From the NCBI GenBank assembly GCA_035495815.1, contig DATJFH010000054.1:1-22799 (forward strand): a DNA stretch of 22,799 nt, read 5' to 3'. The notes below the pieces were generated by a model. That model saw only the letters and a list, made by a program, of their open reading frames with translations, was not told the DNA's origin and did not search any database. Below are positions 16,544 through 22,799 of this stretch, piece after piece (the stretch's first letter is position 1; each line of letters opens with the position of its first letter). A program made the translations under genes and the position numbers. Origin of the DNA: DATJFH01 sp035495815 (GTDB lineage: Bacteria; Acidobacteriota; Terriglobia; Bryobacterales; Bryobacteraceae).

Positions 16544-18336
16544 TTGATCAGGGGTAATTCCACGTAGGACGGGCGCGACGCCTCGTGGTATACGGCGTTC
16601 CGCGCCTTTACCCGCCGCGTCCAATCGCCCGCGGGCTCGCCGGTATTCGGATTGGGCTCGAACTCCGGAAAGCTGCTGCTCGAAATATCGAGACGGATCC
16701 GGTGTCCGGGCTGGAACAGGTTGCTGGTCGAGCCGAGATCGATCGTGACTTTGTAGACGCTGCCCGGCTTCATCAGCTTCGGCGCCTCGAAGCCTTCCCG
16801 GTACCGCGTCCGCAGGCGGCCGTTGGCCAGGATCAGCGCGTAGCCGCTCGGGTAGACGTCCATGAGCTTGGCGGTGAAGTCGGTATCGACCGCATCCGAG
16901 GCGATCCAAAGCGTGGACCGCACCTTGCCGGTCACTTCCACCGCCGATGAGAGCGGCGCCGTGGAGAACGAGAGGACGTCCGCACGAGCATTCGCCGGAC
17001 CCTGGTCCTGCGCGCAGGTATCCGCCTGACCGTGCGGATAGCGTCCGCCCCTCGTGGGGACCGGATTTTGCGGATCGTAGACAAAGGTGGAAGGGGCCGA
17101 TCGCGCCGGCGTCGTCGTCTTCAGCGCGCCGCCTGAATGCATGTAGAACCTGGCGGGCTGCGAATCCCGCGGCGGCCAGCTCGACGCCGTGCGCCACTGC
17201 CCGCCGTGCATGAGCTTGGATTTCACGCGCGTACCGTCCCCCCCGCCCATGCGGAACAGCCGCACCGGCTCCGGGCCGATCACGCGCAGCTCTCGCCCCT
17301 TGAGCCAGTGATCGAACCAGTCGAGCGCCAGTGCGTTCTGATCCACCTGCGCCGGGGCGCCATAGAAGGCGTCGCCGCAGATGGCCCCTCCGGTTCCGTG
17401 CGGCCACGGGCCTACCATCAGCTTTTTGGGCGTCGTCTGCAGGCGCGCCAGGGCGGTGAAATCTTCGAGCACGCCCGCGCCGAAATAGTCATACCAGCCG
17501 GTCAGGAAGTAGACGGGAACGTCCTTCATCTCCCTGTAATTTCCGGCGGTGTAGAAACCCTTCTGCTTCCAGTAGGAATCGAGCGACGGATGATCGTAGA
17601 AATCCTGGTACATCTTTTTGTGGAACGGAAAGTCGTCGAAAAGGGCCACGCGCCGGCGGGGAGCCTGCGCGAGCCACGCCCGGGGATTCTGCCGCACGGC
17701 GCCGAGGGAAGCGGCTTTCGCGGGATTCCGGGCAGCCTCGGGGCTGGTCAAAGCCGAATTGAGGATCCAGAGCGGCCACCCCAGGTTCGGCGCGCCGCCC
17801 GGATAGCCGTACTCGTCGTAAAAGTTAGCGCCGCCCACCAGCGCGAACATGGCGGTGAGGTGCGGAGGACGGTACATCGCGGCATGATACTGGTCCCACC
17901 CGAGATAAGAAGCGCCGATGGTCCCCACGCGCCCGTTCGACCAGCTCTGGTTTCCCGCCCACTCGATCGCGTCGTAGCCGTCCCGGCCTTCATTGATGAA
18001 GGCATAGAACTCGCCCTCGGACCGGAAGCGGCCGCGGCAATCCTGCGCCAGTACGATATACCCGCGCTGGGCGAAGTAAATGCCGGCGCTCTTCTGCCCG
18101 TCCTTGTTATAGGGAGTCCGGTAAATCAGCGCCGGGAATTTGCCTTCCACGGTTTTGCCGCCGCGCGCGGGACGATATAAGTCGGTGGCAAGCCGGACGC
18201 CGTCCCGCATCGGGACCAGTGCTTCGGAAACGGAATAGGAATCGAAATCGGTCGCCCCGCGCATCGTGAAGGCGAGTCCGGCCGCCAGACACGCGGCGCG
18301 GACGGTCAGGTTCAAGCTGCGCGCCTCAGTGTTCAT
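16540..18336 (-). CDS. CocE/NonD family secreted alpha/beta hydrolase (X-Pro dipeptidyl-peptidase S15-like)
   Basis: The 598-residue protein starts with a hydrophobic signal peptide (AACLAAGLAFTMRGA, residues 14-28), so it is probably exported. The catalytic domain shows LVPMRDGVRLATDLYRP, the nucleophile elbow GASYLG with S143, the acid D283 in LTGWYDYF, and H313 in VGPWPHG. The C-terminal jelly-roll domain follows from about residue 400, ending with LFQPGHRIRLDISSSSFPEFEPNPNTG, typical of CocE and alpha-amino-acid ester hydrolases. Substrates in this group include acyl esters, glutaryl-amides and X-Pro peptides; this one cannot be assigned. The gene heads a two-gene unit with the seven-haem cytochrome. 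AGG five bases before the ATG is a modest ribosome site. Confidence 0.92.
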   Translation of the reverse strand: MNTEARSLNLTVRAACLAAGLAFTMRGATDFDSYSVSEALVPMRDGVRLATDLYRPARGGKTVEGKFPALIYRTPYNKDGQKSAGIYFAQRGYIVLAQDCRGRFRSEGEFYAFINEGRDGYDAIEWAGNQSWSNGRVGTIGASYLGWDQYHAAMYRPPHLTAMFALVGGANFYDEYGYPGGAPNLGWPLWILNSALTSPEAARNPAKAASLGAVRQNPRAWLAQAPRRRVALFDDFPFHKKMYQDFYDHPSLDSYWKQKGFYTAGNYREMKDVPVYFLTGWYDYFGAGVLEDFTALARLQTTPKKLMVGPWPHGTGGAICGDAFYGAPAQVDQNALALDWFDHWLKGRELRVIGPEPVRLFRMGGGDGTRVKSKLMHGGQWRTASSWPPRDSQPARFYMHSGGALKTTTPARSAPSTFVYDPQNPVPTRGGRYPHGQADTCAQDQGPANARADVLSFSTAPLSSAVEVTGKVRSTLWIASDAVDTDFTAKLMDVYPSGYALILANGRLRTRYREGFEAPKLMKPGSVYKVTIDLGSTSNLFQPGHRIRLDISSSSFPEFEPNPNTGEPAGDWTRRVKARNAVYHEASRPSYVELPLIK

Positions 18337-18513
18337 GGATGCCTGATCCCCTTTGGATGCGGCGTTCTCCGGTATCTCGATTTTGGCCCATGGCCACAGT
18401 TTCGCACTTCTCGCATACAGTAACCCGAGCTGACTGAGAAGCCGCGGGGAATCAATAGGATCAGGCCACGGGCGCTGTACGGGCGCGGCGGGTTCGCCTG
18501 TCCGGTCGTGCGT

Positions 18514-18542
18514 TTGCTCCCGTCCTGCCGCTGCACTATACT
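18514..18542 (+). promoter_or_regulatory. Sigma-70-like promoter for the rpmH operon
   Basis: TTGCTC (18514-18519) and TATACT (18537-18542) are separated by exactly 17 bp, with the -10 box matching consensus at 5 of 6 positions. It lies about 80 bp upstream of rpmH in the 285-bp region between divergent genes. The rest of that region (18337-18621) holds a loose CTTCTC/GAGAAG inverted repeat (18407-18412 and 18436-18441) and no gene that I can see. Confidence 0.6.
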
Positions 18543-18621
18543 AGAAGTTCAGAGGAATTCAATACTTTAACTCGAAGAGACGCTCGCGCGAGCAGGCTCA
18601 CCTGCGGGCGGGACAATCAAG

Positions 18622-18771
18622 ATGCCGAAACGTACTTTTCAACCGAATAACCGAAAGCGCGCCAAGACGCACGGCTTTCGCGTCCGTATGGCCACCAAGA
18701 ACGGCCGCGCCGTGCTGGCCCGCCGCCGCGCGCGCGGACGAAAGAAGCTTACCGTCAGCGACGAGAGGTAA
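18622..18771 (+). CDS. rpmH: 50S ribosomal protein L34
   Basis: The 49-residue, strongly basic protein has the full L34 pattern: MPKRTFQPNNRKRAKTHGFR, then MATKNGRAVLARRRARGRKK and LTVSDER. Length is standard (44-50). L34 is part of the large ribosomal subunit near the 23S rRNA core. It opens the conserved rpmH-rnpA-yidD-yidC-khpB-mnmE order. It has a weak ribosome site (GGGA about 8 bases before the ATG). The terminal codons carry the AGAGG that probably serves rnpA. Confidence 0.98.
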   Translation: MPKRTFQPNNRKRAKTHGFRVRMATKNGRAVLARRRARGRKKLTVSDER

Positions 18772-18775
18772 CGGC

Positions 18776-19117
18776 ATAGCGGGGTTTCCAAAGTCCGCGC
18801 GTATTCTCCGTTCCAAGGACTTCCGAAGAGTGTACGACCAGGGCGCCAAGTTTTCCGGGCCGCTTTTCTCCGCGTTCTGTCTGCGAAATAATGGAGAGGC
18901 AGGTGTGCGGGTGGGGTTTACCTGTCCCCGTGCCCTGGGTGGCGCCGTGATTCGGAACCGGATCAAACGAAGGGTGCGCGAAGCCGTCCGCGTTCGACTC
19001 GAACAGGCGGGCGCCGGGTGGGAGATCGTCATCAATCCGCGCGTGCGCGTCATGACCGCTCCCTTCGCCCAGATCGAACATGAAGTGGAGAAGTTGTTTC
19101 AACGATGCGCAAACTGA
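18776..19117 (+). CDS. rnpA: Ribonuclease P protein component, apparent ATA start
   Basis: The reading frame encodes a normal RnpA, the protein that binds the catalytic RNA of RNase P for tRNA 5' maturation. FPKSARILRSKDFRRVYDQG opens the conserved fold and RNRIKRRVREAVR (60-72) is the RNR signature. No ATG, GTG or TTG occurs in frame between the stop at 18542-18544 and GTG 18830, and starting at that GTG would delete the conserved N-terminal helix. ATA at 18776 lies 7 bp after AGAGG (18764-18768) and yields 113 residues, the usual size. It is therefore my chosen start. The only other in-frame near-start is a CTG at 18602 upstream of rpmH. The stop overlaps yidD by 13 bp. Confidence 0.85.
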   Translation: MAGFPKSARILRSKDFRRVYDQGAKFSGPLFSAFCLRNNGEAGVRVGFTCPRALGGAVIRNRIKRRVREAVRVRLEQAGAGWEIVINPRVRVMTAPFAQIEHEVEKLFQRCAN

Positions 19118-19314
19118 TTGTCGGCATTTTGCGTTTGTATAAAGTAGCGGTATCGCCGGCGCTGCCTTCCGCTTGCCGCTATTATCCGAGTTGTTCGGTG
19201 TACATGCTTCAGGCTGTGGAAAAGTATGGAGTCGCGCGCGGTGTATGGCTGGGAATCAAGCGGCTGTCGCGCTGCCATCCTTTTCATGCCGGAGGTCTCG
19301 ATCCGGTCCGGTAG
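19105..19314 (+). CDS. yidD: Membrane protein insertion efficiency factor YidD
   Basis: The 69-residue protein has the full YidD pattern. An amphipathic hydrophobic N-terminus (MRKLIVGILRLYKVAVSP) is followed by CRYYPSCSVYMLQAVEKYG with C24 and C30, then WLGIKRLSRCHPF with C57, and GGLDPV at the end. YidD assists YidC-dependent membrane insertion at the inner face of the membrane. It overlaps the end of rnpA by 13 bp and is followed by yidC after 18 bp, as in many bacteria. Confidence 0.97.
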   Translation: MRKLIVGILRLYKVAVSPALPSACRYYPSCSVYMLQAVEKYGVARGVWLGIKRLSRCHPFHAGGLDPVR

Positions 19315-19332
19315 ACGATCCGTCAGGTAACT

Positions 19333-21075
19333 ATGTTCGATTTCTTAAAAGGCAGCGAAACGACGGGATCCGGAGCTTCGGAGAAGAAGGAGCTCTCGAT
19401 CGAAAAACGGCTGCTGCTGGCTTTCGTCCTCATGGGCGCGGTATTGTTCACTACGCCGTACTTTTTCAAAACTCCGCCCGCCCCGCCCGCCGCCGCTAAG
19501 AAAGGCGAGCCCGCTCCCGCCGCCGGAACCCCGCCGCAAACGGCAGTGCAACCAGGCGCCAAGCCGCCGGAGCCGGCAGCCCCGTCAGCCGCGCCAGCCG
19601 GACAGGTTTCCGCCCAGCGCGAAGAGACGGTCACGGTCGAAACCGACATCTACCGCATCGTCTTCTGGAACCGCGGCGCGGTGGTCCAAAGCTGGGTTCT
19701 CAAGAAGTACAAAGATTCGGCCAGCAAGCCGCTCGAGCTCGTCAACACAGCCGCCGCGCCCCAGACCGGCTTCCCCTTTTCGCTGGATTTCAAGAATACG
19801 AAGCCCGCCGTCGATCTGAATAATGTACTCTACGCCGTCAACAAGTCGGATGACGGTCTCGAGATCAGCTTCGAATACTCGGATGGCAAAGTTTCCGCCC
19901 GGAAGACGTTCCACTTCACGAAGAACGCCTACCAGTCGCAGGTGACCACCGAAGTCCACAGCGGCGGCGTCCCGGTTCCGCACCTGATCCAGTGGCGCGG
20001 CGGATTCGGCGACATGACCGTTCCCAGTCCTGTTGCGGCTCAGCACGGAATCTACTACGACGCCAACGCCGGAAAGCTCGTCACTACCGAGGCCAAAGAG
20101 GCGAAAAACGGACCCGTCAGCGTGGTCGGCTCCTTCTCCTTCGCCGGACTCGAGGACACTTATTTCACCGCCGCCTTCCTGCCGGGCAGCGGTCCCGTCG
20201 AAATGAAGACATTCGACGACAAAGCCCCGACTCCCCATAATTCCACTCCCGAGCAGCTCACCGGAGCCGCGGTCGGCGGCGACGGCATCAACAAAATGGC
20301 GCTGTTCGTCGGACCCAAGGACCTCGACATTCTCAAGCAGGTCAATCCGAAGCTCGAGCAGGTCGTGGATTTCGGCTGGTTCTCGTTTATCGCCAAGCCT
20401 CTGTTTCTGGTGATGCACTGGCTCACCGACAATTACATCCACAATTACGGCTGGTCCATCATCCTGATGACCATCTTCATCAACTTCGCCCTTTTCCCGC
20501 TCAAGATATCGAGCATGAAATCGATGAAGAAGATGCAGGCGCTGCAGCCTCAAATAGCCGCTATCAACGAGAAGTACAAGAACGTCGGCATGCGGGACCC
20601 CAAGAAGCAGGAGCAGAACCAGGAGGTCATGGCCCTCTATAGCAAGCATGGAGTCAACCCTCTCGGAGGATGCATGCCCATGGCGCTGCAGATGCCCTTT
20701 CTGTTCGCCTTCTACAAGGTATTCTCGATCGCCATTGAAATGCGCGGCGCCAGCTGGCTTTGGGTCACCGATCTTTCCCAGCACGAAACCATTCCGATTC
20801 ACCTCTTGCCGATCGCCATGATCGCCACCCAGTTCATCATGCAGAAGATGACCCCTGCCACCACGGGCGGCGATCCGGCGCAGCAGAAGGTCATGATGTT
20901 CATGCCCCTCATGTTCGGCTTCATGTTCTACAATGCGTCGGCGGGTCTGGTACTATACTGGTTAACTGGCAACATCGTGAACATCGCCCAGCAGTGGTTC
21001 TTCAACCGTACGGCGGTGGCGGCGGATGTGGCCCAGTCGGTTCAGGTTACAAAAAAGAAGAACGGCAGGAAATAG
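19333..21075 (+). CDS. yidC: Membrane protein insertase YidC
   Basis: The 580-residue protein inserts and folds membrane proteins, alone or with Sec. The first membrane helix (about 26-45, RLLLAFVLMGAVLFTTPYFF) is followed by a Pro/Ala-rich linker. A large periplasmic domain with the beta-sandwich typical of Gram-negative YidC follows (about 95-345). The conserved core begins FGWFSFIAKPLFLVMHWL, then WSIILMTIFINFALFPL, then the cytoplasmic coiled loop MKSMKKMQALQPQIAAINEKY. NPLGGCMPMALQMPFLFAFY and a final helix (GLVLYWLTGNIVNIAQQW) come next, and the basic tail ends KKKNGRK. Length and layout match the Gram-negative class. Start ATG has AGG upstream. Confidence 0.98.
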   Translation: MFDFLKGSETTGSGASEKKELSIEKRLLLAFVLMGAVLFTTPYFFKTPPAPPAAAKKGEPAPAAGTPPQTAVQPGAKPPEPAAPSAAPAGQVSAQREETVTVETDIYRIVFWNRGAVVQSWVLKKYKDSASKPLELVNTAAAPQTGFPFSLDFKNTKPAVDLNNVLYAVNKSDDGLEISFEYSDGKVSARKTFHFTKNAYQSQVTTEVHSGGVPVPHLIQWRGGFGDMTVPSPVAAQHGIYYDANAGKLVTTEAKEAKNGPVSVVGSFSFAGLEDTYFTAAFLPGSGPVEMKTFDDKAPTPHNSTPEQLTGAAVGGDGINKMALFVGPKDLDILKQVNPKLEQVVDFGWFSFIAKPLFLVMHWLTDNYIHNYGWSIILMTIFINFALFPLKISSMKSMKKMQALQPQIAAINEKYKNVGMRDPKKQEQNQEVMALYSKHGVNPLGGCMPMALQMPFLFAFYKVFSIAIEMRGASWLWVTDLSQHETIPIHLLPIAMIATQFIMQKMTPATTGGDPAQQKVMMFMPLMFGFMFYNASAGLVLYWLTGNIVNIAQQWFFNRTAVAADVAQSVQVTKKKNGRK

Positions 21076-21077
21076 CG

Positions 21078-21704
21078 TTGAGCGCCAAGAAATATACCGT
21101 CCAGTCGATAGGCCCGCGTTTGAGCGAATTTCTGCGTCCGTTGCTGAAGACGGCCGGATTCATGCTGGACTTCGACCTGGTCGAATCAGAACCGGTGCAT
21201 CCGGAGTTCGAGAGCCCCGAAGTGACCGTGCAGTTCAAAGGGTCCGACGTGGATCTGCTGCTGGCAAACCGGGCGGAACTGCTGCTGGCTCTGGAGCAGG
21301 TCACCATGGAAGCCCTGCGGATGCCCTCGGAAGACCATTCGCGCCTCTCCTTCGACGCGAACGATTACCGCATGCTGCGCATTGAAGAGCTGCGGTTGAG
21401 CGCGTCGGCCGCCGCGGAGAAAGTGAAGCGCACCGGCGAGCCGTTCTTCTTCAACCCGATGAACAGCCGTGAGCGCCGCGTGATCCATCTGGCGCTCCGT
21501 GGCGAGACGGAGCTTCGCAGCGAGAGCGCCGGTTTTGGCGGCCATCGCCAGGTGTGCGTGTACCCGGCGGGAATGCCCAGCGTGCCGCCGCCTCCTCCTC
21601 CGCCCCCGCCGCGGCGCGACAGCGACGGCCGTGGCGACCGGGATCGCGACCGGGACCGCCGCGGAAATCGCGGACCGCGACCTTTCGGCCGGGCCAGAAG
21701 ATAG
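21078..21704 (+). CDS. khpB: KhpB/Jag-type R3H RNA-binding protein with degenerate KH domain
   Basis: The 208-residue protein occupies the usual khpB (jag) slot behind yidC. The R3H signature is PMNSRERRVIHLALRGE (127-143), with R131-ERR-H137-type residues contacting single-stranded nucleic acid. The preceding region, residues 12-80, fits the KH domain, but its GxxG loop reads A63-N-R-A66 (LLLANRAELLLAL), so both glycines are lost. The N-terminal Jag_N domain is absent or reduced. The tail holds nine prolines (170-178) and an Arg/Asp-rich low-complexity segment (180-208), which is an unusual extension. The TTG start has AGGA 7 bp upstream and lies 2 bp after the yidC stop. Stop and mnmE start are adjacent. 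Confidence 0.88.
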   Translation: MSAKKYTVQSIGPRLSEFLRPLLKTAGFMLDFDLVESEPVHPEFESPEVTVQFKGSDVDLLLANRAELLLALEQVTMEALRMPSEDHSRLSFDANDYRMLRIEELRLSASAAAEKVKRTGEPFFFNPMNSRERRVIHLALRGETELRSESAGFGGHRQVCVYPAGMPSVPPPPPPPPPRRDSDGRGDRDRDRDRRGNRGPRPFGRARR

Positions 21705-22799
21705 ATGTACACGGGTCGTGGACCCGATTCCACAATTGTGGCCATCTCCACTCCGCAGGGCCGCGGCGGAATCGGTGTCGTTCGTCTGTCAGGCTCGAGC
21801 GCCCGCGCGGTCGCCGGGCGCATCCTGACATTTCCGCATCCGCCGGAATGGAGGAGCTGGACCTCCAGTCTCGCCCGCCTGGGCGACGTGGACCAGGTGG
21901 TGGTCTCCTTTTTTGAAAGCCCCCGTTCCTATACGGCCGAAGATGTGGTCGAAATCGCCTGCCACGGATCGCCCGTCGTGCTGCGGCACTGCCTGCAGCG
22001 AGCCGTGGAGGAGGGAGCCCGGCTTGCCGAACCCGGCGAGTTCACCTTGCGCGCGTACCTGAACGGCCGCATCGATCTGCCCCGCGCGGAAGCCGTTCGC
22101 GATCTGATCGAGGCCACCACGCTGTACCAGGCCCGGGTCGCGGCGCGGCAGGTCGAAGGGTCGGTGTCGAAGCGGATCGGTCCCCTCAAGGAGCAGCTCC
22201 TCGAGCTGATCTCGCTGCTCGAAGCGGGCATCGATTTTGCCGAGGACGATATCAGTGTCGCCCCGGATAGCGAGATCCTGCGGCGGATCGAGCCTGTTCG
22301 CGGCGGCATCGCGGCCCTGGCCGGCAGTTTCACGTTTGGCAGGCTGGTCCACTCCGGACTGACGCTGGCGATCGTCGGACGGCCCAACGTGGGGAAGAGC
22401 AGCCTGTTCAACCGTCTGCTCGAGCAGGAGCGGGCGATTGTCACCGACATTCCCGGCACCACGCGCGACCTGGTGTCGGAGGTCGCGGCCATTCAGGGAA
22501 TTCCGGTGCGGCTGGTCGATACGGCCGGGATTCGCGAGGGAGAAGGCACGATCGAGAGCCTCGGAATCGAACGCAGCTTCCAGGCCATGGCCGATGCGGA
22601 TCTGACATTGCTCGTCTTCGATCTTTCGACGCCGGTCGGGCGCCAGGATCTGGAGCTGCTCGATCGAGTGCGGCGCCAGGGCCGGTGGATTCTGGTGGGG
22701 AATAAGGCCGACCTGGCGCGGCGCGCGGAACTCGACGCGGATTTCATTCCCGTGTCGGCGAAAACGGGCGACGGCATCGATACCCTGCGGGCGGCCATC
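21705..22799 (+). CDS. mnmE: tRNA modification GTPase MnmE (3' partial)
   Basis: The first 365 residues are visible and the frame runs open to the window edge. MnmE, with MnmG, installs the (carboxymethyl)aminomethyl group on wobble uridine 34 of certain tRNAs. The N-terminal tetrahydrofolate-binding domain shows STIVAISTPQGRGGIGVVRLSG and PRSYTAEDVVEIACHGSP, then EPGEFTLRAYLNGRIDLPRAEAV. The inserted G domain has G1 GRPNVGKSS (225-233), G2 IPGTTRD, G3 DTAG, G4 NKAD and G5 SAKTG. The C-terminal Cys motif lies outside the window. The ATG immediately follows the khpB stop with no gap. Confidence 0.97.
   Translation, partial: MYTGRGPDSTIVAISTPQGRGGIGVVRLSGSSARAVAGRILTFPHPPEWRSWTSSLARLGDVDQVVVSFFESPRSYTAEDVVEIACHGSPVVLRHCLQRAVEEGARLAEPGEFTLRAYLNGRIDLPRAEAVRDLIEATTLYQARVAARQVEGSVSKRIGPLKEQLLELISLLEAGIDFAEDDISVAPDSEILRRIEPVRGGIAALAGSFTFGRLVHSGLTLAIVGRPNVGKSSLFNRLLEQERAIVTDIPGTTRDLVSEVAAIQGIPVRLVDTAGIREGEGTIESLGIERSFQAMADADLTLLVFDLSTPVGRQDLELLDRVRRQGRWILVGNKADLARRAELDADFIPVSAKTGDGIDTLRAAI

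Noticed and set aside
18337..18621. Replication origin next to rpmH
   Set aside because: The rpmH cluster is often near oriC, but I saw no TTATCCACA-like boxes or AT-rich unwinding region, and dnaA is not adjacent.
18830..19117. GTG 18830 as the rnpA start
   Set aside because: It would remove FPKSARILRSKDFRR, a conserved part of the RNase P protein fold, and no ribosome site lies at a proper distance.
19585..20802. A 405-codon minus-strand open frame opposite yidC
   Set aside because: It is an antisense shadow; yidC on the plus strand is unmistakable.

Overview
The window looks like a chromosomal segment of an Acidobacteriota genome, most plausibly a Solibacter/Bryobacter-like lineage. This rests on high G+C, an Oar-type TonB-dependent receptor barrel, a protein resembling the 'acidobacterial VWFA-related' family, a large secreted ASH/beta-propeller protein, and several multihaem c-type cytochromes. 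The taxonomic call is inference from gene content; no rRNA gene is present.

Region 1 (1-7940, plus strand) is a respiratory gene cluster. It begins with the tail of a small cytochrome c, then a Tat-anchored Rieske protein, a b6-like cytochrome b fused to subunit IV, a nine-haem membrane-anchored cytochrome c and a five-haem cytochrome c. These are followed without a real gap by an Oar-family beta-barrel that has lost its N-terminal and plug domains, and by a VWFA-related secreted protein with a degenerate metal site. Genes overlap or nearly touch from 785 to 7940, so this reads as one transcription unit. I infer a Rieske/cytochrome b quinol oxidoreductase in which multihaem cytochromes take the place of cytochrome c1 or f.

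Region 2 (7947-11352, minus strand) is a housekeeping and metabolic run. In transcription order it holds a class III aminotransferase, a small SAM methyltransferase, the YraN/UPF0102 nuclease-like protein and a galactose-1-phosphate uridylyltransferase-like enzyme. The first three overlap.

Region 3 (11616-15530, plus strand) is a single 1304-residue secreted protein. It has a metalloprotease-like N-terminal region that appears to have lost its catalytic residues, three ASH repeats and a TolB-like propeller.

Region 4 (15647-18336, minus strand) holds a secreted CocE/NonD alpha/beta hydrolase overlapping by 4 bp with a seven-haem cytochrome c.

Region 5 (18622-22799, plus strand) is the conserved rpmH-rnpA-yidD-yidC-khpB(jag)-mnmE cluster, with mnmE running off the window. 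A good sigma-70-like promoter precedes rpmH. dnaA is not upstream of rpmH, and I saw no DnaA boxes. Oddities here are an rnpA that seems to need an ATA start and a KhpB whose KH GxxG loop is lost.

No tRNA, rRNA, CRISPR array, insertion sequence or prophage was recognised.
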